DNA from: Paracraurococcus lichenis | Lineage (GTDB): Bacteria > Pseudomonadota > Alphaproteobacteria > Acetobacterales > Acetobacteraceae | Direction: 5' to 3' | NCBI RefSeq assembly: GCF_030657435.1 | Contig: NZ_JAUTWS010000035.1 | Span: 1 to 64,000 of the forward strand | Length of the DNA: 64,000 nucleotides | The notes under the pieces: model-generated | What the model saw: the letters and a program-made list of their open reading frames with translations, nothing else | What the model was told of the DNA's origin: nothing | Database searches by the model: none | Shown: positions 8,665-17,878 of the stretch, in pieces | Layout of the letters: every line of letters starts with the position of its first letter | How positions within the stretch are numbered: position 1 is the first letter of the stretch | Program-made: the position numbers and the translations under genes

Positions 8665-8688
8665 GGGGGCGCCCCGCGGGACGCCCCC
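8665..8688. terminator. Hairpin between cytochrome c and amidase genes
   Basis: A 7-bp GC stem (8665-8671 with 8682-8688) fills most of the 39-bp gap between two convergent genes. No T-run follows on either side, so its strength as a terminator is uncertain. Confidence 0.45.
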
Positions 8689-8697
8689 GCCTCCCCG

Positions 8698-10233
8698 TCA
8701 GCTCGCCGTCAGGCTCTTCCAGTCCACGCCGCTCTCGAAGGCCGCGGCGGCGCGGTAGATGGTGGCCTCGTCGTACATCTTCCCCGTCAGCATCAGGCCG
8801 ACCGGCAGCCCGTCCGCCAGGCCGCAAGGGACGCTCATCGAGGGATGGTGCGTGCAGTCGAAGGGCGCGGTGTTCGGCAGCACCTCGAAGGCGCGCTGGA
8901 TGATCTCGGTAGTGGAGGCCGCCGCCGAGGGCAGCGGCGTCGCCGCCATGGGCAGCGTCGGCATGGCCAGCAGGTCGTATTGCGCCAGCACGTCGTCATA
9001 GGCCTTGCGCAGCCGCCGGACCAGGTTCTGCGCCTTGGCATAGTAGTGGCCGCGATGGCGCGTGACCATGTAGTGGCCGAGCAGCATGGTGTTCTTCAGC
9101 GTCTCGGACAGCTCGTCCGCCCGCGTCCGCCAGGCGCTGTGCGCGTCGAGCAGCGAGTTGACGTAGAGCCCCTGCCAGTTGAAGCCGAAGCCGTTGCCCT
9201 GCATCATCTGCACCGTCGCGCCCTCGGCCGCCACCGGCAGCCAGATGGCGGCGCCCAGCGCATGCATGGGGATCGAGACCTCCTCGACCACGGCGCCGAG
9301 GCCCTTCAGCCGCTCGGCGGCCTCCCGGACCAGCGCGTCGTTCGCCTCCTGCGACTGCGGATGGCCGAAGCCCTCCTTCACCAGGGCGATCCTCATCCCC
9401 TTCACGCCGCCCGACATCAGGCTGCGGTAGTCCGGCACCGGCGCCGTGCTGTACTGCCGCGGGTCGAGCCCGTCGGGGCCGGCCAGCACTTCCAGCAGCA
9501 GCGCATTGTCCTCGACGGTCGCGGTCATCGGCCCGGTGTGGTCGAGCGTCAGCTCGATCGGCATGATGCCGGTATAGGGCACTAGGCCATGGGTCGGCTT
9601 CATGCCATAGATGCCGCAATAGGAGGCGGGCATGCGGATGGAGCCGCCCTGGTCGCCGCCGAGCGCCATCGGCACCTCACCCACCGCGACCACCGCGCCG
9701 GAGCCGGAGGAGGAGCCGCCGGCCGAATAGCCCATGCGGTGCGGGTTGTGCACCGGCGCCGGCGCGCTGGTATGGCTGCCGCCGGAGAAGCAGAAATACT
9801 CGCAGACCGTCTTGCCGACGATGGTGCCGCCGGCGTCGAGGATGCGGGTGACGACCGTCGCATCCACGTCCGGCACATAGCCTTCCAGCGTCGAGGCGCC
9901 GTTCATCATCGGCACGCCGGCGACGCAGATGTTGTCCTTGACCGCGACCTTCTTGCCCTTGAGCTTGCCGCTCGGCGCGCCTTCGATCGTGCTCTTCACG
10001 TACCAGGCGTTGTAGGGGTTCTCGGCGCCGGTGGGGCGATGGCCCGGCGTGCGCGGCCATTTCACCGCCGGCAGCTCGTCCGTCATCTGGTCGACGAGGT
10101 TGTAGGCGGCGATCCCGCCCTCGAGGCAGGCGCGGTGCTGCGCCAGCTCCTCCTCCGTGAAGCTCATGCCGAGCTCCGCCCCGACCTTGCGCAGCTCCTC
10201 CAGGGATGGAAGCCTGAGTGTCCCGAGCGGCAT
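8698..10233 (-). CDS. Amidase (amidase-signature family)
   Basis: This 511-aa cytosolic hydrolase cleaves carboxylic amides to acid and ammonia. The Ser-cisSer-Lys triad is visible: Lys99 in KVAVKDN, the serine cluster GGSSSGSG at 172-179, and the nucleophile Ser198 in GGDQGGSIRMP. It is the last gene of a minus-strand operon, 14 bp after the ABC ATPase gene livF/urtE, with AAGGAGGGA before its ATG. With the formamidase gene at the other end of the same operon, the locus reads as an import-and-hydrolyse system for amides. Substrate is not predictable within this broad family, which includes aliphatic and aryl amidases and GatA. Confidence 0.9.
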   Translation of the reverse strand: MPLGTLRLPSLEELRKVGAELGMSFTEEELAQHRACLEGGIAAYNLVDQMTDELPAVKWPRTPGHRPTGAENPYNAWYVKSTIEGAPSGKLKGKKVAVKDNICVAGVPMMNGASTLEGYVPDVDATVVTRILDAGGTIVGKTVCEYFCFSGGSHTSAPAPVHNPHRMGYSAGGSSSGSGAVVAVGEVPMALGGDQGGSIRMPASYCGIYGMKPTHGLVPYTGIMPIELTLDHTGPMTATVEDNALLLEVLAGPDGLDPRQYSTAPVPDYRSLMSGGVKGMRIALVKEGFGHPQSQEANDALVREAAERLKGLGAVVEEVSIPMHALGAAIWLPVAAEGATVQMMQGNGFGFNWQGLYVNSLLDAHSAWRTRADELSETLKNTMLLGHYMVTRHRGHYYAKAQNLVRRLRKAYDDVLAQYDLLAMPTLPMAATPLPSAAASTTEIIQRAFEVLPNTAPFDCTHHPSMSVPCGLADGLPVGLMLTGKMYDEATIYRAAAAFESGVDWKSLTAS

Positions 10234-10247
10234 GGTGTCCCTCCTTG

Positions 10248-10949
10248 TCAGGCGTGGGTGCCGACGAACTCCTGCACCAGCGCAGGGTCGGCGAGCGCGG
10301 CCGGCGGCATCTCCCGCGTGATCCGGCCGCGATGGATCAGCAGGATGCGGTCCGAGAGGGCCTGGATGAAGTCCAGGTTCTGCTCGACCAGCAGCACGGA
10401 GAGGCCCTTCCGCCGCAGCGCATGGATGCGGTCGATCATGGCCTCGACGATGGAGGGCTGTATGCCCTCGGTCGGCTCGTCCAGCAGCAGCAGGCGCGGC
10501 CGGCCGCAGAGCGCGCGGGACAGCGCCAGCAATTGCTGCTCCCCGCCCGAGAGCGCGCCGCCCGGGCGGTCCAGCAGGCGCCGCAGCTCGGGGAACTCGT
10601 CCAGCACCTCTTCCAGCACCAGCGCCTCGTCGCCGCCCTTGGCGACGATGGCGAAGCGCAGGTTGTCGAGCACCGAGAGCGCCGGGAAGATCTGCCGCCC
10701 CTGCGGCACGTAGCCGAGGCCGCGGCGGGCGCGGGCATGCGGCGGCAGGCGCTGGATCTCCGCCCCGTCCAGCAGGATCCGCCCGGCCTTGGCCGGTAGC
10801 AGCCCCATGACGGTGCGCAGCAGCGTGGTCTTGCCCATGCCGTTATGGCCGAGGATGCCGACGCAGCTCCCCTCCGCCAGCGAGAGGTCGGCGCCGTGCA
10901 GCACGCCGATGCGGCCATAGCCGGAGACGAGGCCCGATACCTCCAGCAT
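10248..10949 (-). CDS. ABC transporter ATPase, LivF/UrtE/FmdF type
   Basis: This 233-aa ATPase powers uptake by the membrane pair encoded upstream. Walker A GHNGMGKTT is near residues 34-42, and the LSGGEQQ signature and the Walker B/Glu LLLLDEPTEG follow. The chosen ATG shares a base with the preceding stop (TGATG); a GTG one codon earlier is an alternative. Branched-chain amino acid, urea and short-chain amide importers share this fold. The amidase and formamidase at the operon ends favour an amide or urea ligand over leucine. Confidence 0.92.
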   Translation of the reverse strand: MLEVSGLVSGYGRIGVLHGADLSLAEGSCVGILGHNGMGKTTLLRTVMGLLPAKAGRILLDGAEIQRLPPHARARRGLGYVPQGRQIFPALSVLDNLRFAIVAKGGDEALVLEEVLDEFPELRRLLDRPGGALSGGEQQLLALSRALCGRPRLLLLDEPTEGIQPSIVEAMIDRIHALRRKGLSVLLVEQNLDFIQALSDRILLIHRGRITREMPPAALADPALVQEFVGTHA

Positions 10950-11686
10950 CACGCCGGCACCTTCTGCCGCGCCTCGGGCGGGCGGCCGAGATAGACGTCA
11001 TGGACCCGGGGGTCGGCGAGCACCGCCTCGGCGCTGTCCTCGGCCAGCACGCGGCCCTGGTGGAAGACGGTGACGGTGCGGGCGATGGCGCGGATGAACT
11101 GCATGTCGTGCTCCACCACCACGATGGCGTGGTCGCGGTTCATCTCCCGGATCAGGGCGGCGGTGCCGGCGGTCTCCTCCGCGCTCATGCCCGCCGTCGG
11201 CTCGTCCAGGATGATCAGGTCGGGCTCCGGTGCTACGACGGTCGCAAGCTCCACCAGTTGCCGCTGGCCATGCGCGAGCAGCCCGACCGGCTTCGCGGCG
11301 AGATCGGCGATGCCGAGGCGGTCGAGTGCGGCCATGGCGCGCTTCCGCGCCTCCCGCTCGCCATGCCGGCGCCGCACGCCGAGCGTCACGCCCTCGAGCG
11401 CCGTCAGCCTGTCAAACAGTGAGGGCACCTGCGTCTTGATGCCGATCCCCCGCCGGGCGATCTCGTGCGGCTGCAGGCCGGTGATGTCCTCGCCGCGCCA
11501 GAGGATGCGGCCGGAGGTCGGGCGGTACTGGCCGGTCAGGCAGCGGAAGAAGGTGCTCTTCCCCGCGCCGTTCGGGCCGATCAGGCAGCGCAGCTCGCGC
11601 TCCCCGATCGAGAGCGTCACGCCGTCCACCGCGACGACGCCGCCGAAGCGCATGGTCAGGTTCTCGGTCGCCAGCAGCGCGGTCAT
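10949..11686 (-). CDS. ABC transporter ATPase, LivG/UrtD/FmdE type
   Basis: This 245-aa ATPase is the second nucleotide-binding subunit. Walker A is GPNGAGKST, followed by a Q-loop segment typical of LivG (GIGIKTQVPSLFDRLTALE), a degenerate signature region LLAHGQRQLVELA, and Walker B ILDEPTAGMS. The LAHGQ-type signature, in place of LSGGQ, is common in LivG/UrtD proteins. ATG 11686 overlaps the permease stop by 4 bp (ATGA), and its own stop overlaps the next gene, indicating tight coupling. Confidence 0.92.
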   Translation of the reverse strand: MTALLATENLTMRFGGVVAVDGVTLSIGERELRCLIGPNGAGKSTFFRCLTGQYRPTSGRILWRGEDITGLQPHEIARRGIGIKTQVPSLFDRLTALEGVTLGVRRRHGEREARKRAMAALDRLGIADLAAKPVGLLAHGQRQLVELATVVAPEPDLIILDEPTAGMSAEETAGTAALIREMNRDHAIVVVEHDMQFIRAIARTVTVFHQGRVLAEDSAEAVLADPRVHDVYLGRPPEARQKVPA

Positions 11687-12684
11687 GGCTCCTCCCGCCT
11701 CCGCACCAGGCCGAGCAGCGTCGGCTGCAGCCCGCGCGGGATGGCCAGCACCGCGACGACCAGCACCAGGCCGAGGATCAGGTTGGGGTTCACCTCCGGC
11801 AGGGTGCCGGCCCAGGCGGTCAGCGCCTGCAGCAGCATCGCGCCCACCACCGGGCCGAACAGCGTGCCGACGCCGCCGACCATGACCCAGATGATGATCT
11901 GTCCGGAATAGGCGAGGCTGAACATGGTCGGGCTGACGAAGACGCAATTGGCGAAGAGCAGGCCGGCCAGCCCCGCCATGGTCCCGCCGATGGTGAAGAT
12001 GCCGAGCTTGTAGAGCCGCACGTCGTAGCCGAGGAGCGCGGCGCGCAGCTCGTTCTCCCGGATCGCCACCACCACCCGGCCGAAATGGCTGCGCAGGATC
12101 AGCTTGCAGAGCGCGTAGCAGGCGCCGAGGCAGAGCACGGCGACGGCGAAGATCTGCTCCGGCGCCAGCGGCGTGCCGGGATCGCCTGGCAGGTTCAGCG
12201 GCGGCGTCGCCGGGATGCCGTTGAAGCCGCCGAGCGGCGCGGCGCCGATGCGCCATTCGTCGCCGGCGGTGGAGTTGATGAAGTTGAACAGGATCAGCGT
12301 CACCGTCAGGGTGATGACGCCCATGTAGACGTCGCTGATCCGGCCGTAGAACATCACGTAGCCCAGCGCCGCCGCGGCCAGCGCCGGCACCAGCAGCGCG
12401 ACGGGGATGGCCCAGGTGGTGTCGGGGAAGTTCAGCGCGCCGACGGCATAGGCATAGCCGCCGAGGCCGAAGAAGGCCGCCTGCCCGAAGCAGAGGATCC
12501 CTCCGAAGCCCCAGACCAGGCCGAGGCTGAGGGCGAGCACCGCCATGGCCGTATAGACCGTGGCATTGATGAGGGAGAAGAGCTCGAGCACCTGCGGCAG
12601 CCACCAGGCCGCGACGGCGGCGGCGAACAGCGCGAGGGCGGCCTGGAAGGCGGCGCGGCCCTTCTCCGTCCCGATCCCGCCCAT
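11683..12684 (-). CDS. ABC transporter permease, LivM/UrtC type
   Basis: This 333-aa inner-membrane permease has about nine to ten hydrophobic helices and the family start of strongly hydrophobic segments ending in GGILCFGQAAFFGLGGYAYA, which is characteristic of LivM/UrtC. ATG 12684 overlaps the stop of the LivH-type gene by one base. The much longer open frame upstream is a shadow of that gene. It forms the membrane channel with the LivH-type subunit. Confidence 0.92.
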   Translation of the reverse strand: MGGIGTEKGRAAFQAALALFAAAVAAWWLPQVLELFSLINATVYTAMAVLALSLGLVWGFGGILCFGQAAFFGLGGYAYAVGALNFPDTTWAIPVALLVPALAAAALGYVMFYGRISDVYMGVITLTVTLILFNFINSTAGDEWRIGAAPLGGFNGIPATPPLNLPGDPGTPLAPEQIFAVAVLCLGACYALCKLILRSHFGRVVVAIRENELRAALLGYDVRLYKLGIFTIGGTMAGLAGLLFANCVFVSPTMFSLAYSGQIIIWVMVGGVGTLFGPVVGAMLLQALTAWAGTLPEVNPNLILGLVLVVAVLAIPRGLQPTLLGLVRRREEP

Positions 12685-13550
12685 CAGAGCGCCCGCCGGA
12701 AGAAGCGGCCGGTGATGCCCTGCGGCAGCAGCCGCAGCAGCACGATGGCGACGCCGAGCATCAGCACCTCTCCCAGGACCGGCGTGGTGGCGAAGGTCCC
12801 GAGCGTATTGACGCTGCCGAGCAGGCCGGAGGCGGTGGCGGTGCCGGCCAGCATCGCCGCGCCGCCGGTGATGACCGTGATGAAGCTCTTCGCGATATAG
12901 GCCGTGCCCATGGTGGGCACGACGCCGGAGAAGGGCGCCATCAGCGCGCCGGCGAGGCCGGAGACGGCCGCGCCGGCGGCGAAGGAGAGGGCATAGACCC
13001 GCTCCGTCGGCACGCCGAGGGCCGCCGCCATGCCGGCATTCTGCATGGTGCCCCGCGCGATCAGCCCCGCGGGTGTGAAGCGCAGCACCGCCCAGACCGC
13101 GGCGAGCAGCGCGACGGTCGCGCCGATCAGGAACAGCCCGTAGCCGGAGGTCGAGTAGGCGCCGATCTGCACGCTGCCGAGCGGCGCCGAGAAGCCGCTG
13201 ACGGTATTGCCGAAGATCATCGTCACCGCCCCGATCAGCGCCAGCGACAGGCCCCAGGTGGCCAGCATGGTATCCACCATGCGCCCGTAGAGGCGGCGGA
13301 TCACCAGGCGTTCCACCACCGCGCCGAGCAGCCCGACGCAGAGCGGCGCGACCACCAGCATGGCGACCCACAGGTTGATCCCGGCCTCGACGGCCAGGAT
13401 CGCGCTGTAGGCGCCGAGCATCAGGAACTCGCCATGCGCGAGGTTGATCACCCGCATCATGCCGAAGACGATCGCAAGCCCCAGGCTGATCAGCAGCAGC
13501 GTGGCGATGCCGGTCAGCGCCTGGATGCCGGTGGCGAGGACGAGGTCCAT
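12684..13550 (-). CDS. ABC transporter permease, LivH/UrtB type
   Basis: This 288-aa permease is the first membrane subunit of the uptake system. The N-terminal segment ALTGIATLLLISLGLAIVFG is followed by MRVINLAHGEFLMLGAY, the LivH/UrtB hallmark. It lies 7 bp downstream of the binding-protein gene and directly before the LivM-type permease gene. The five transporter genes therefore stand in the order binding protein, H, M, G, F, as in urt and fmd loci. Confidence 0.92.
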   Translation of the reverse strand: MDLVLATGIQALTGIATLLLISLGLAIVFGMMRVINLAHGEFLMLGAYSAILAVEAGINLWVAMLVVAPLCVGLLGAVVERLVIRRLYGRMVDTMLATWGLSLALIGAVTMIFGNTVSGFSAPLGSVQIGAYSTSGYGLFLIGATVALLAAVWAVLRFTPAGLIARGTMQNAGMAAALGVPTERVYALSFAAGAAVSGLAGALMAPFSGVVPTMGTAYIAKSFITVITGGAAMLAGTATASGLLGSVNTLGTFATTPVLGEVLMLGVAIVLLRLLPQGITGRFFRRAL

Positions 13551-13557
13551 GGCGGCG

Positions 13558-14787
13558 TCAGATCTTCACGTCCACCACCACCTGCTTGTTGGCGTTCGGC
13601 TCCTTCTGCAGGTCGCAGACCGACTGCGTGTCGGCGGGCGGGGAGTTCGGGAAGTGCTGCAGCACCTTGAAGCCCTTGTTCTGCACCTCGGCGACATAGA
13701 CATCGAGGGTGACGTGGTTGGTCTTCGGGTCCAGCACCGTCTTGCCGGGCGGGCCGTCGAAGGAGACGCCGCTCTCCAGCGCCTCGATCACCTTCATCCG
13801 GTCCACGCTCTTGGCGCGGCGCACGCCCTCCGCCCAGAGATGCATGCCGACATAGCTGCGCATAGCGAGCTCGCCGCCGAGATAGGGCGTATTGGCGCCG
13901 AATTTCGCCTTGAACTTCTGCAGGAAGCTGGCATTGGCCGGCGTCTCGACCTCCTGGAAGTAGCTGAAGGCGCAGGTGATGCCGTCGCCTTCCTCCTGGC
14001 TCAGCAGCAGGCTCTCATTGCCGCCGCCGAAGGTGGTGGACGCCATGGGGATGCGGGACTTCATGCCCGCCGCCGCCCATTGCCGGTAGAAGGAGACATG
14101 CGCGCCGCCGACCAGGACGGAGACGACGATGTCCGGCTTGGCCGACTGGATCTTCTGGATGGCCGGGCCGAAATTGGTGACGTCGAGGGGAAAGAAATCC
14201 ACCGCCACGGAATCGCCGCCGCCCTCGCGGAAGAACTTGGTCACCCATTTGCTGGTGATCTGGCCGTAGTTGTAATCGGCCGCCAGGATATAGGCCTTCT
14301 TGCCCCACTTGTTCATGATGTAGGGCACCAGGCGCTGCACGTTCTGCGCGGGCGTGGAGCCGGCGCAGAAGCAGTTGCGGTCGCAGACGCCGCCCTCGTA
14401 CTGCGTGTTGTAGAAATAAAGGGTGTTGTAGCGCTTGAGCACGGGGCGGATCGCCTCGCGCGAGGCCGAGGTAATGCCGCCATGCACCACCGCCGCCTTG
14501 TCCTTGGTCGCGGCCTGGGTGGCGAACTGGGTATAGAGCTGGATGTTCGACTGCGGGTCGTAGTTGATCAGCTTGATGGGACGGCCGAGCAGCCCGCCGG
14601 CCGCGTTGATCTCGTCCACCGCGAAGTCCAGCGTCGCCACCATCGGCTTGCCGTAGATGTCGAGCCCGCCGGAGGCGTCATGGATGCCGACCACCGTGAT
14701 CGGGTCGGCGCCCAGCGCGGCGTGCTGCATCACCAGCGGCGCGGCCAGGCCCCCGGCCGCCGCGGTCAGGAAGCTCCTGCGATCCAT
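13558..14787 (-). CDS. ABC transporter substrate-binding protein, UrtA/FmdD/AmiC type
   Basis: This 409-aa periplasmic protein is of the type I binding fold used for branched-chain amino acids, urea and amides. The N-terminus DRRSFLTAAAGG looks like a Tat signal with cleavage after ALGA near residue 30. The mature start PITVVGIHDASGGLDIYGKP and the segment YYNT/QYEGG-like FYNTQYEGGVCDRNCFC are typical of UrtA/FmdD-like proteins. It lies between the formamidase gene and the permease genes in one operon. Amide or urea as ligand is inferred from that context, not from a binding pocket I can verify. Confidence 0.88.
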   Translation of the reverse strand: MDRRSFLTAAAGGLAAPLVMQHAALGADPITVVGIHDASGGLDIYGKPMVATLDFAVDEINAAGGLLGRPIKLINYDPQSNIQLYTQFATQAATKDKAAVVHGGITSASREAIRPVLKRYNTLYFYNTQYEGGVCDRNCFCAGSTPAQNVQRLVPYIMNKWGKKAYILAADYNYGQITSKWVTKFFREGGGDSVAVDFFPLDVTNFGPAIQKIQSAKPDIVVSVLVGGAHVSFYRQWAAAGMKSRIPMASTTFGGGNESLLLSQEEGDGITCAFSYFQEVETPANASFLQKFKAKFGANTPYLGGELAMRSYVGMHLWAEGVRRAKSVDRMKVIEALESGVSFDGPPGKTVLDPKTNHVTLDVYVAEVQNKGFKVLQHFPNSPPADTQSVCDLQKEPNANKQVVVDVKI

Positions 14788-14809
14788 TATCCGTCCCCCA
14801 CTCCGACTG

Positions 14810-15748
14810 TCAGAGGTATTGCTTGGCGAGCAGCATGTGCACGCCCTTGTTGCCGTCCACCGTCTGCGTCACCCGGAGGTCGCCGATCAGGGAGCACAGC
14901 ATATAGGCCTGGTTGCGGGACAGGTTGGTCCGGGCGCAGATCTCGCGCACCATCTCCCGCACCGCCTGCTTGGCGGCATCGTCCAGGTCCTCGTCGAGCC
15001 CGATGCTCATCAGGTGCGTCGCCGTCTCGGCGAAGGGCATCTTCAGCGACAGGTCCTTGCGGACGGTCAGGCGGAAGCTGCCCTTCAGCCCGGTCTCGAG
15101 CGCGGTGATGCAGACCTCGCCATCGCCCTGCACGCCATGCCCGTCGCCGGCATAGAAGAGCGCGCCCTCGTTGAAGACCGGCAGGAAGAGCGTGGTGCCG
15201 GGCTTCAGCTCCTTGTTATCCATGTTGCCGCCGAAGGCGCGCGGAATGTTGGTGGTGCAGGCGCCCCATTCCGGCGGCGGCGCCGTGCCGATGACCCCGA
15301 AGAAGGGATCGAGCGGCAGCTCGGTGCCCCAGGGCAGGGTGCAGGTGCCGCGCGCGCGGTCGATCCTCGGATGGATCGTCTCGTATTCCGTAAACTCCTC
15401 CGGCAGCGTGCCGAGCAGCGGCATGACCGAGACGAAGCCCCAGTCCATGCTCGGCTCGGCCGAGAGGATGTCCACCTGCAGCACGTCGCCGCGCGCAGCG
15501 CCGCGCACGAAGACCGGGCGGTTGACGAAATGCGCGCCCGGGCCCTGCGGCACGCTCTCCACCGCCGCGCGGTATTCCGCCGGCACGGCGGCGGCATCGG
15601 GCGGGAAGGACGGCGCGCCGCCGGCGGGGATGGAGGTGATGGTGACCGTGTCGCCCGAATCGACGGTGACATAGGGCGGCGTCGTCGCCGACAGCGTGCC
15701 CCAGACCAGGGCGTCGGGCGTCGCGGGAATCTCGTGTTGGGATGGCAT
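14810..15748 (-). CDS. fmdA: Acetamidase/formamidase (FmdA family)
   Basis: This 312-aa protein of the FmdA_AmdA family hydrolyses formamide or acetamide to ammonia and the acid. Family segments include GDTVTITSIPAG, the metal/active-site region GDVLQVDILSAEP, FGGNMDNKEL and FYAGDGHGVQGDGEV. ATG 15748 is preceded by CGGAG. The open frame could extend upstream, but that part is Arg/Ala-rich without conservation-like character. It is first in the amide operon, 22 bp before the binding-protein gene. No AmiC/AmiR-type or other regulator gene is linked in this window. Confidence 0.9.
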   Translation of the reverse strand: MPSQHEIPATPDALVWGTLSATTPPYVTVDSGDTVTITSIPAGGAPSFPPDAAAVPAEYRAAVESVPQGPGAHFVNRPVFVRGAARGDVLQVDILSAEPSMDWGFVSVMPLLGTLPEEFTEYETIHPRIDRARGTCTLPWGTELPLDPFFGVIGTAPPPEWGACTTNIPRAFGGNMDNKELKPGTTLFLPVFNEGALFYAGDGHGVQGDGEVCITALETGLKGSFRLTVRKDLSLKMPFAETATHLMSIGLDEDLDDAAKQAVREMVREICARTNLSRNQAYMLCSLIGDLRVTQTVDGNKGVHMLLAKQYL

Positions 15749-16092
15749 GGCGCAATCGCTCCGGCAGGGACGCGCCACGGCGGCGCGCCTGGACAAAGAT
15801 CCGATCCGCGTGGCCCGGCACGACGGCCGCGCCGTCTTCGGCGCCGGTCCGCGGCGGGCCCTGGTGGCGGCGCGGGCGGGCCCGCGAAGGCCACCCTGCC
15901 GGTGATGCGTTTTCCCTTGCGGTCGATGATGGTCGCGCCGGATCGCGCGCGCAAGGGAGTGCGACGGCGCCTGCACGCGCGCCGCGCGCTGGATCGCCGT
16001 GAATGCGTGCAGGGGCTGCATCCCTCGCGGGCAGCGCGCCGTTGCGGCGCGCGCCGAACCGCGACAGGCTGCGCGCAACAAGGGAGGACGCC
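15749..16092. other. Divergent intergenic region between fmdA and a Bug receptor gene
   Basis: These 344 bases must hold the promoters of two divergent genes. I see one clear symmetric element: TCCCTTGCG (15913-15921) and CGCAAGGGA (15950-15958), 28 bp apart, which could be an operator pair or a hairpin. A copy of the CAAGGGA part recurs in the ribosome-site region of the downstream gene near 16079. No convincing -35/-10 pair or ORF is visible. Confidence 0.4.
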
Positions 16093-17061
16093 ATGACCGC
16101 ATTCGCGCGTCGCAGCCTGATCGCCGCCATGCTCGGCGCGACCGCGGCCCGGGCGCAGCCCGCCTGGCCGGAGCATGCGGTGCGGCTCGTCGTCCCCTTC
16201 CCGCCCGGCGGCTCCAACGACATCGTCGCGCGGTTGCTGGCCGAGGCGCTGCGCGAGCGCGGCGGCCAGCCCGTCCTGGTCGAGAACCGCGCCGGCGCCG
16301 GCGGCAACATAGGCGCCGATGCGGTGGCCAAGGCGGCGCCGGACGGCCACACGCTGCTGCTCGCCGCGCCCGGCCCCTTCGCCATCAACGAGCATCTCTA
16401 CCGCAGCATGCCCTATGACCCGGCGCGGGACCTCGTGCCGGTGGCGCTGGTCGCCGCGGTGCCCATCGTGCTGGTCGTGCCCGCCGAGAGCCCGGCGCGG
16501 ACGCTGCGGGACCTGATCGCGTCGGCGAAGCAGGCGCCGGGCCGGCTCGCCTTCGGCTCCTCCTCCATCGGCGGGACCAACCATCTCGCGGGGGAATTGC
16601 TGAAGGACATGGCCGGCATCGACATCGTGCACGTGCCCTATCGCGGCGCGGCGCCGGCCATGACCGACCTCGTCGCCGGCCGGCTGCAGTTCTATTTCGA
16701 CAACATGCCCGGCGTGCTGCCGCAGATCCGCGACGGGCGCATCCGGGCGCTCGCCGTCGCTGGCGCCGCGCGCGCCGCCGTTCTGCCGGCGGTGCCGACC
16801 ATGGCGGAGGCCGGGCTGCCGGGCTTCGCGGCCAGCGCCTGGTTCGGCCTCGCCGCGCCGGGCGGCACGCCGCCCGCGCTGGCGCAGCGCATCGGCGAGG
16901 CGGTGCTGGCGACGCTCACGGAACCCAGCCTGCGGGAGAAGCTGGCGGCCGCGGGCGCCGAGCCCGGCAGCCTCGGCCCCGCGGGTTTCGCGCGCTTCGT
17001 CGCGGCGGAGCGACTGCGCTGGGGGGAGGTGGTCCGCGCCTCCGGCGCGCGGGCCGAGTAG
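16093..17061 (+). CDS. Tripartite tricarboxylate-type periplasmic binding protein (Bug family)
   Basis: This 322-aa extracytoplasmic solute receptor has a signal peptide (RRSLIAAMLGATAARAQ). The Bug fold motifs are VPFPPGGSNDIVAR near the start of the mature protein, ENRAGAGGNIGADAVAKAAPDGHTLL, and VPYRGAAPAMTDLVAGR. Such proteins bind carboxylates and either feed TctAB transporters or act in sensing. No tctA/tctB gene is nearby, so this is an orphan receptor, as is common in Acetobacteraceae and Burkholderiales. GGGAGG precedes the ATG. Ligand unknown. Confidence 0.92.
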   Translation: MTAFARRSLIAAMLGATAARAQPAWPEHAVRLVVPFPPGGSNDIVARLLAEALRERGGQPVLVENRAGAGGNIGADAVAKAAPDGHTLLLAAPGPFAINEHLYRSMPYDPARDLVPVALVAAVPIVLVVPAESPARTLRDLIASAKQAPGRLAFGSSSIGGTNHLAGELLKDMAGIDIVHVPYRGAAPAMTDLVAGRLQFYFDNMPGVLPQIRDGRIRALAVAGAARAAVLPAVPTMAEAGLPGFAASAWFGLAAPGGTPPALAQRIGEAVLATLTEPSLREKLAAAGAEPGSLGPAGFARFVAAERLRWGEVVRASGARAE

Positions 17062-17071
17062 CCAGCCCGTC

Positions 17072-17737
17072 CTACCCCCGCCGGAACAGCCCCTTCAGCC
17101 ACCAGGCCAGCCGGCCGAGACGCCGCTTGCGGTCCAGCGCCGCCGCGTCCCGCAGCCAGGTGACCTGCACCACCCGGCGCTCGCCGACGAAGGGCGTGTG
17201 GCCGTGCCAGGAATTGTCGCTACGCACGAAGGCGAAGATATTGCCCTCCTCCGGGCTCACCTCCGCCACCGGGTCCTCCAGCGATTCCCGCCGCAGGACG
17301 CGGATGCGCCCCTCCGGGCTGGCCCAGCCCGCATGCATGTAGAGCAGCAGGGTGGCGACCTTCCGCGCCCCGTCGGTATGCGGCCGGCCCTCATGCGCCG
17401 CCGAGACCTGCCGCACCGTCACCATCCGCGGCAGGGCGGTGAAGTCGATGCCGAATTTCTCCGTCATCGCCCGGTCCAGCGCGCCGCCCCCGATCTCGGC
17501 GAGCAGCGCGGCGAAGGCCCCCTTCGCGGTGAAGGTCTCGAGCGGGTGGTAGCCCGGCCGCGGCAGGCTGGGGAAATCCCGCCGCAAGGCCGGCAGCGCC
17601 TCGGGCCTGAGGCAGCCGGAGGCGGTGACCCAGGGATAGGGATTGTCGCGGCGCGGGGCGGCGCGGAAGGGCGAGAGGTCGAGCAGCCCGGCCGTTTCGG
17701 CGGCGGCCTGGCGCGGTTCGGCCAGCATGGTCGGCAT
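17072..17737 (-). CDS. 2-oxoglutarate/Fe(II)-dependent oxygenase
   Basis: This 221-aa protein shows the 2OG-Fe(II) oxygenase core. The iron ligands are His120 and Asp122 (PHTDG) with a distal His at 178 or 180 (SWHGH), and an arginine follows at 187/188 (GERR) to hold 2-oxoglutarate. The region between reads like the prolyl-4-hydroxylase-type P4Hc fold. ATG 17737 is favoured by the purine-rich GAGAGGGGGG upstream; upstream in-frame ATGs at 17773 and 17758 lack this. The C-terminus is basic (LRDAAALDRKRRLGR) with an amphipathic Trp-rich end. Substrate unknown. Confidence 0.8.
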   Translation of the reverse strand: MPTMLAEPRQAAAETAGLLDLSPFRAAPRRDNPYPWVTASGCLRPEALPALRRDFPSLPRPGYHPLETFTAKGAFAALLAEIGGGALDRAMTEKFGIDFTALPRMVTVRQVSAAHEGRPHTDGARKVATLLLYMHAGWASPEGRIRVLRRESLEDPVAEVSPEEGNIFAFVRSDNSWHGHTPFVGERRVVQVTWLRDAAALDRKRRLGRLAWWLKGLFRRG

Positions 17738-17878
17738 GGGCGGGTCCCCCCTCTCCATGATCGCTCCCGGCACCCCCCAAAGGTCCCGTCAATGCGGCCG
17801 TTGCCTGTCCCGGCGATGGATTTCCCGACAGCCGTTCCCGGTTGTCCGCGGGCAGCGCCGGGGCTATCCCGGCGGCCG

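Noticed and set aside
13444..15108. Plus-strand open frame over the amide-transporter genes
   Set aside because: It runs antisense to a clear binding-protein gene and part of fmdA and has no recognisable motif.
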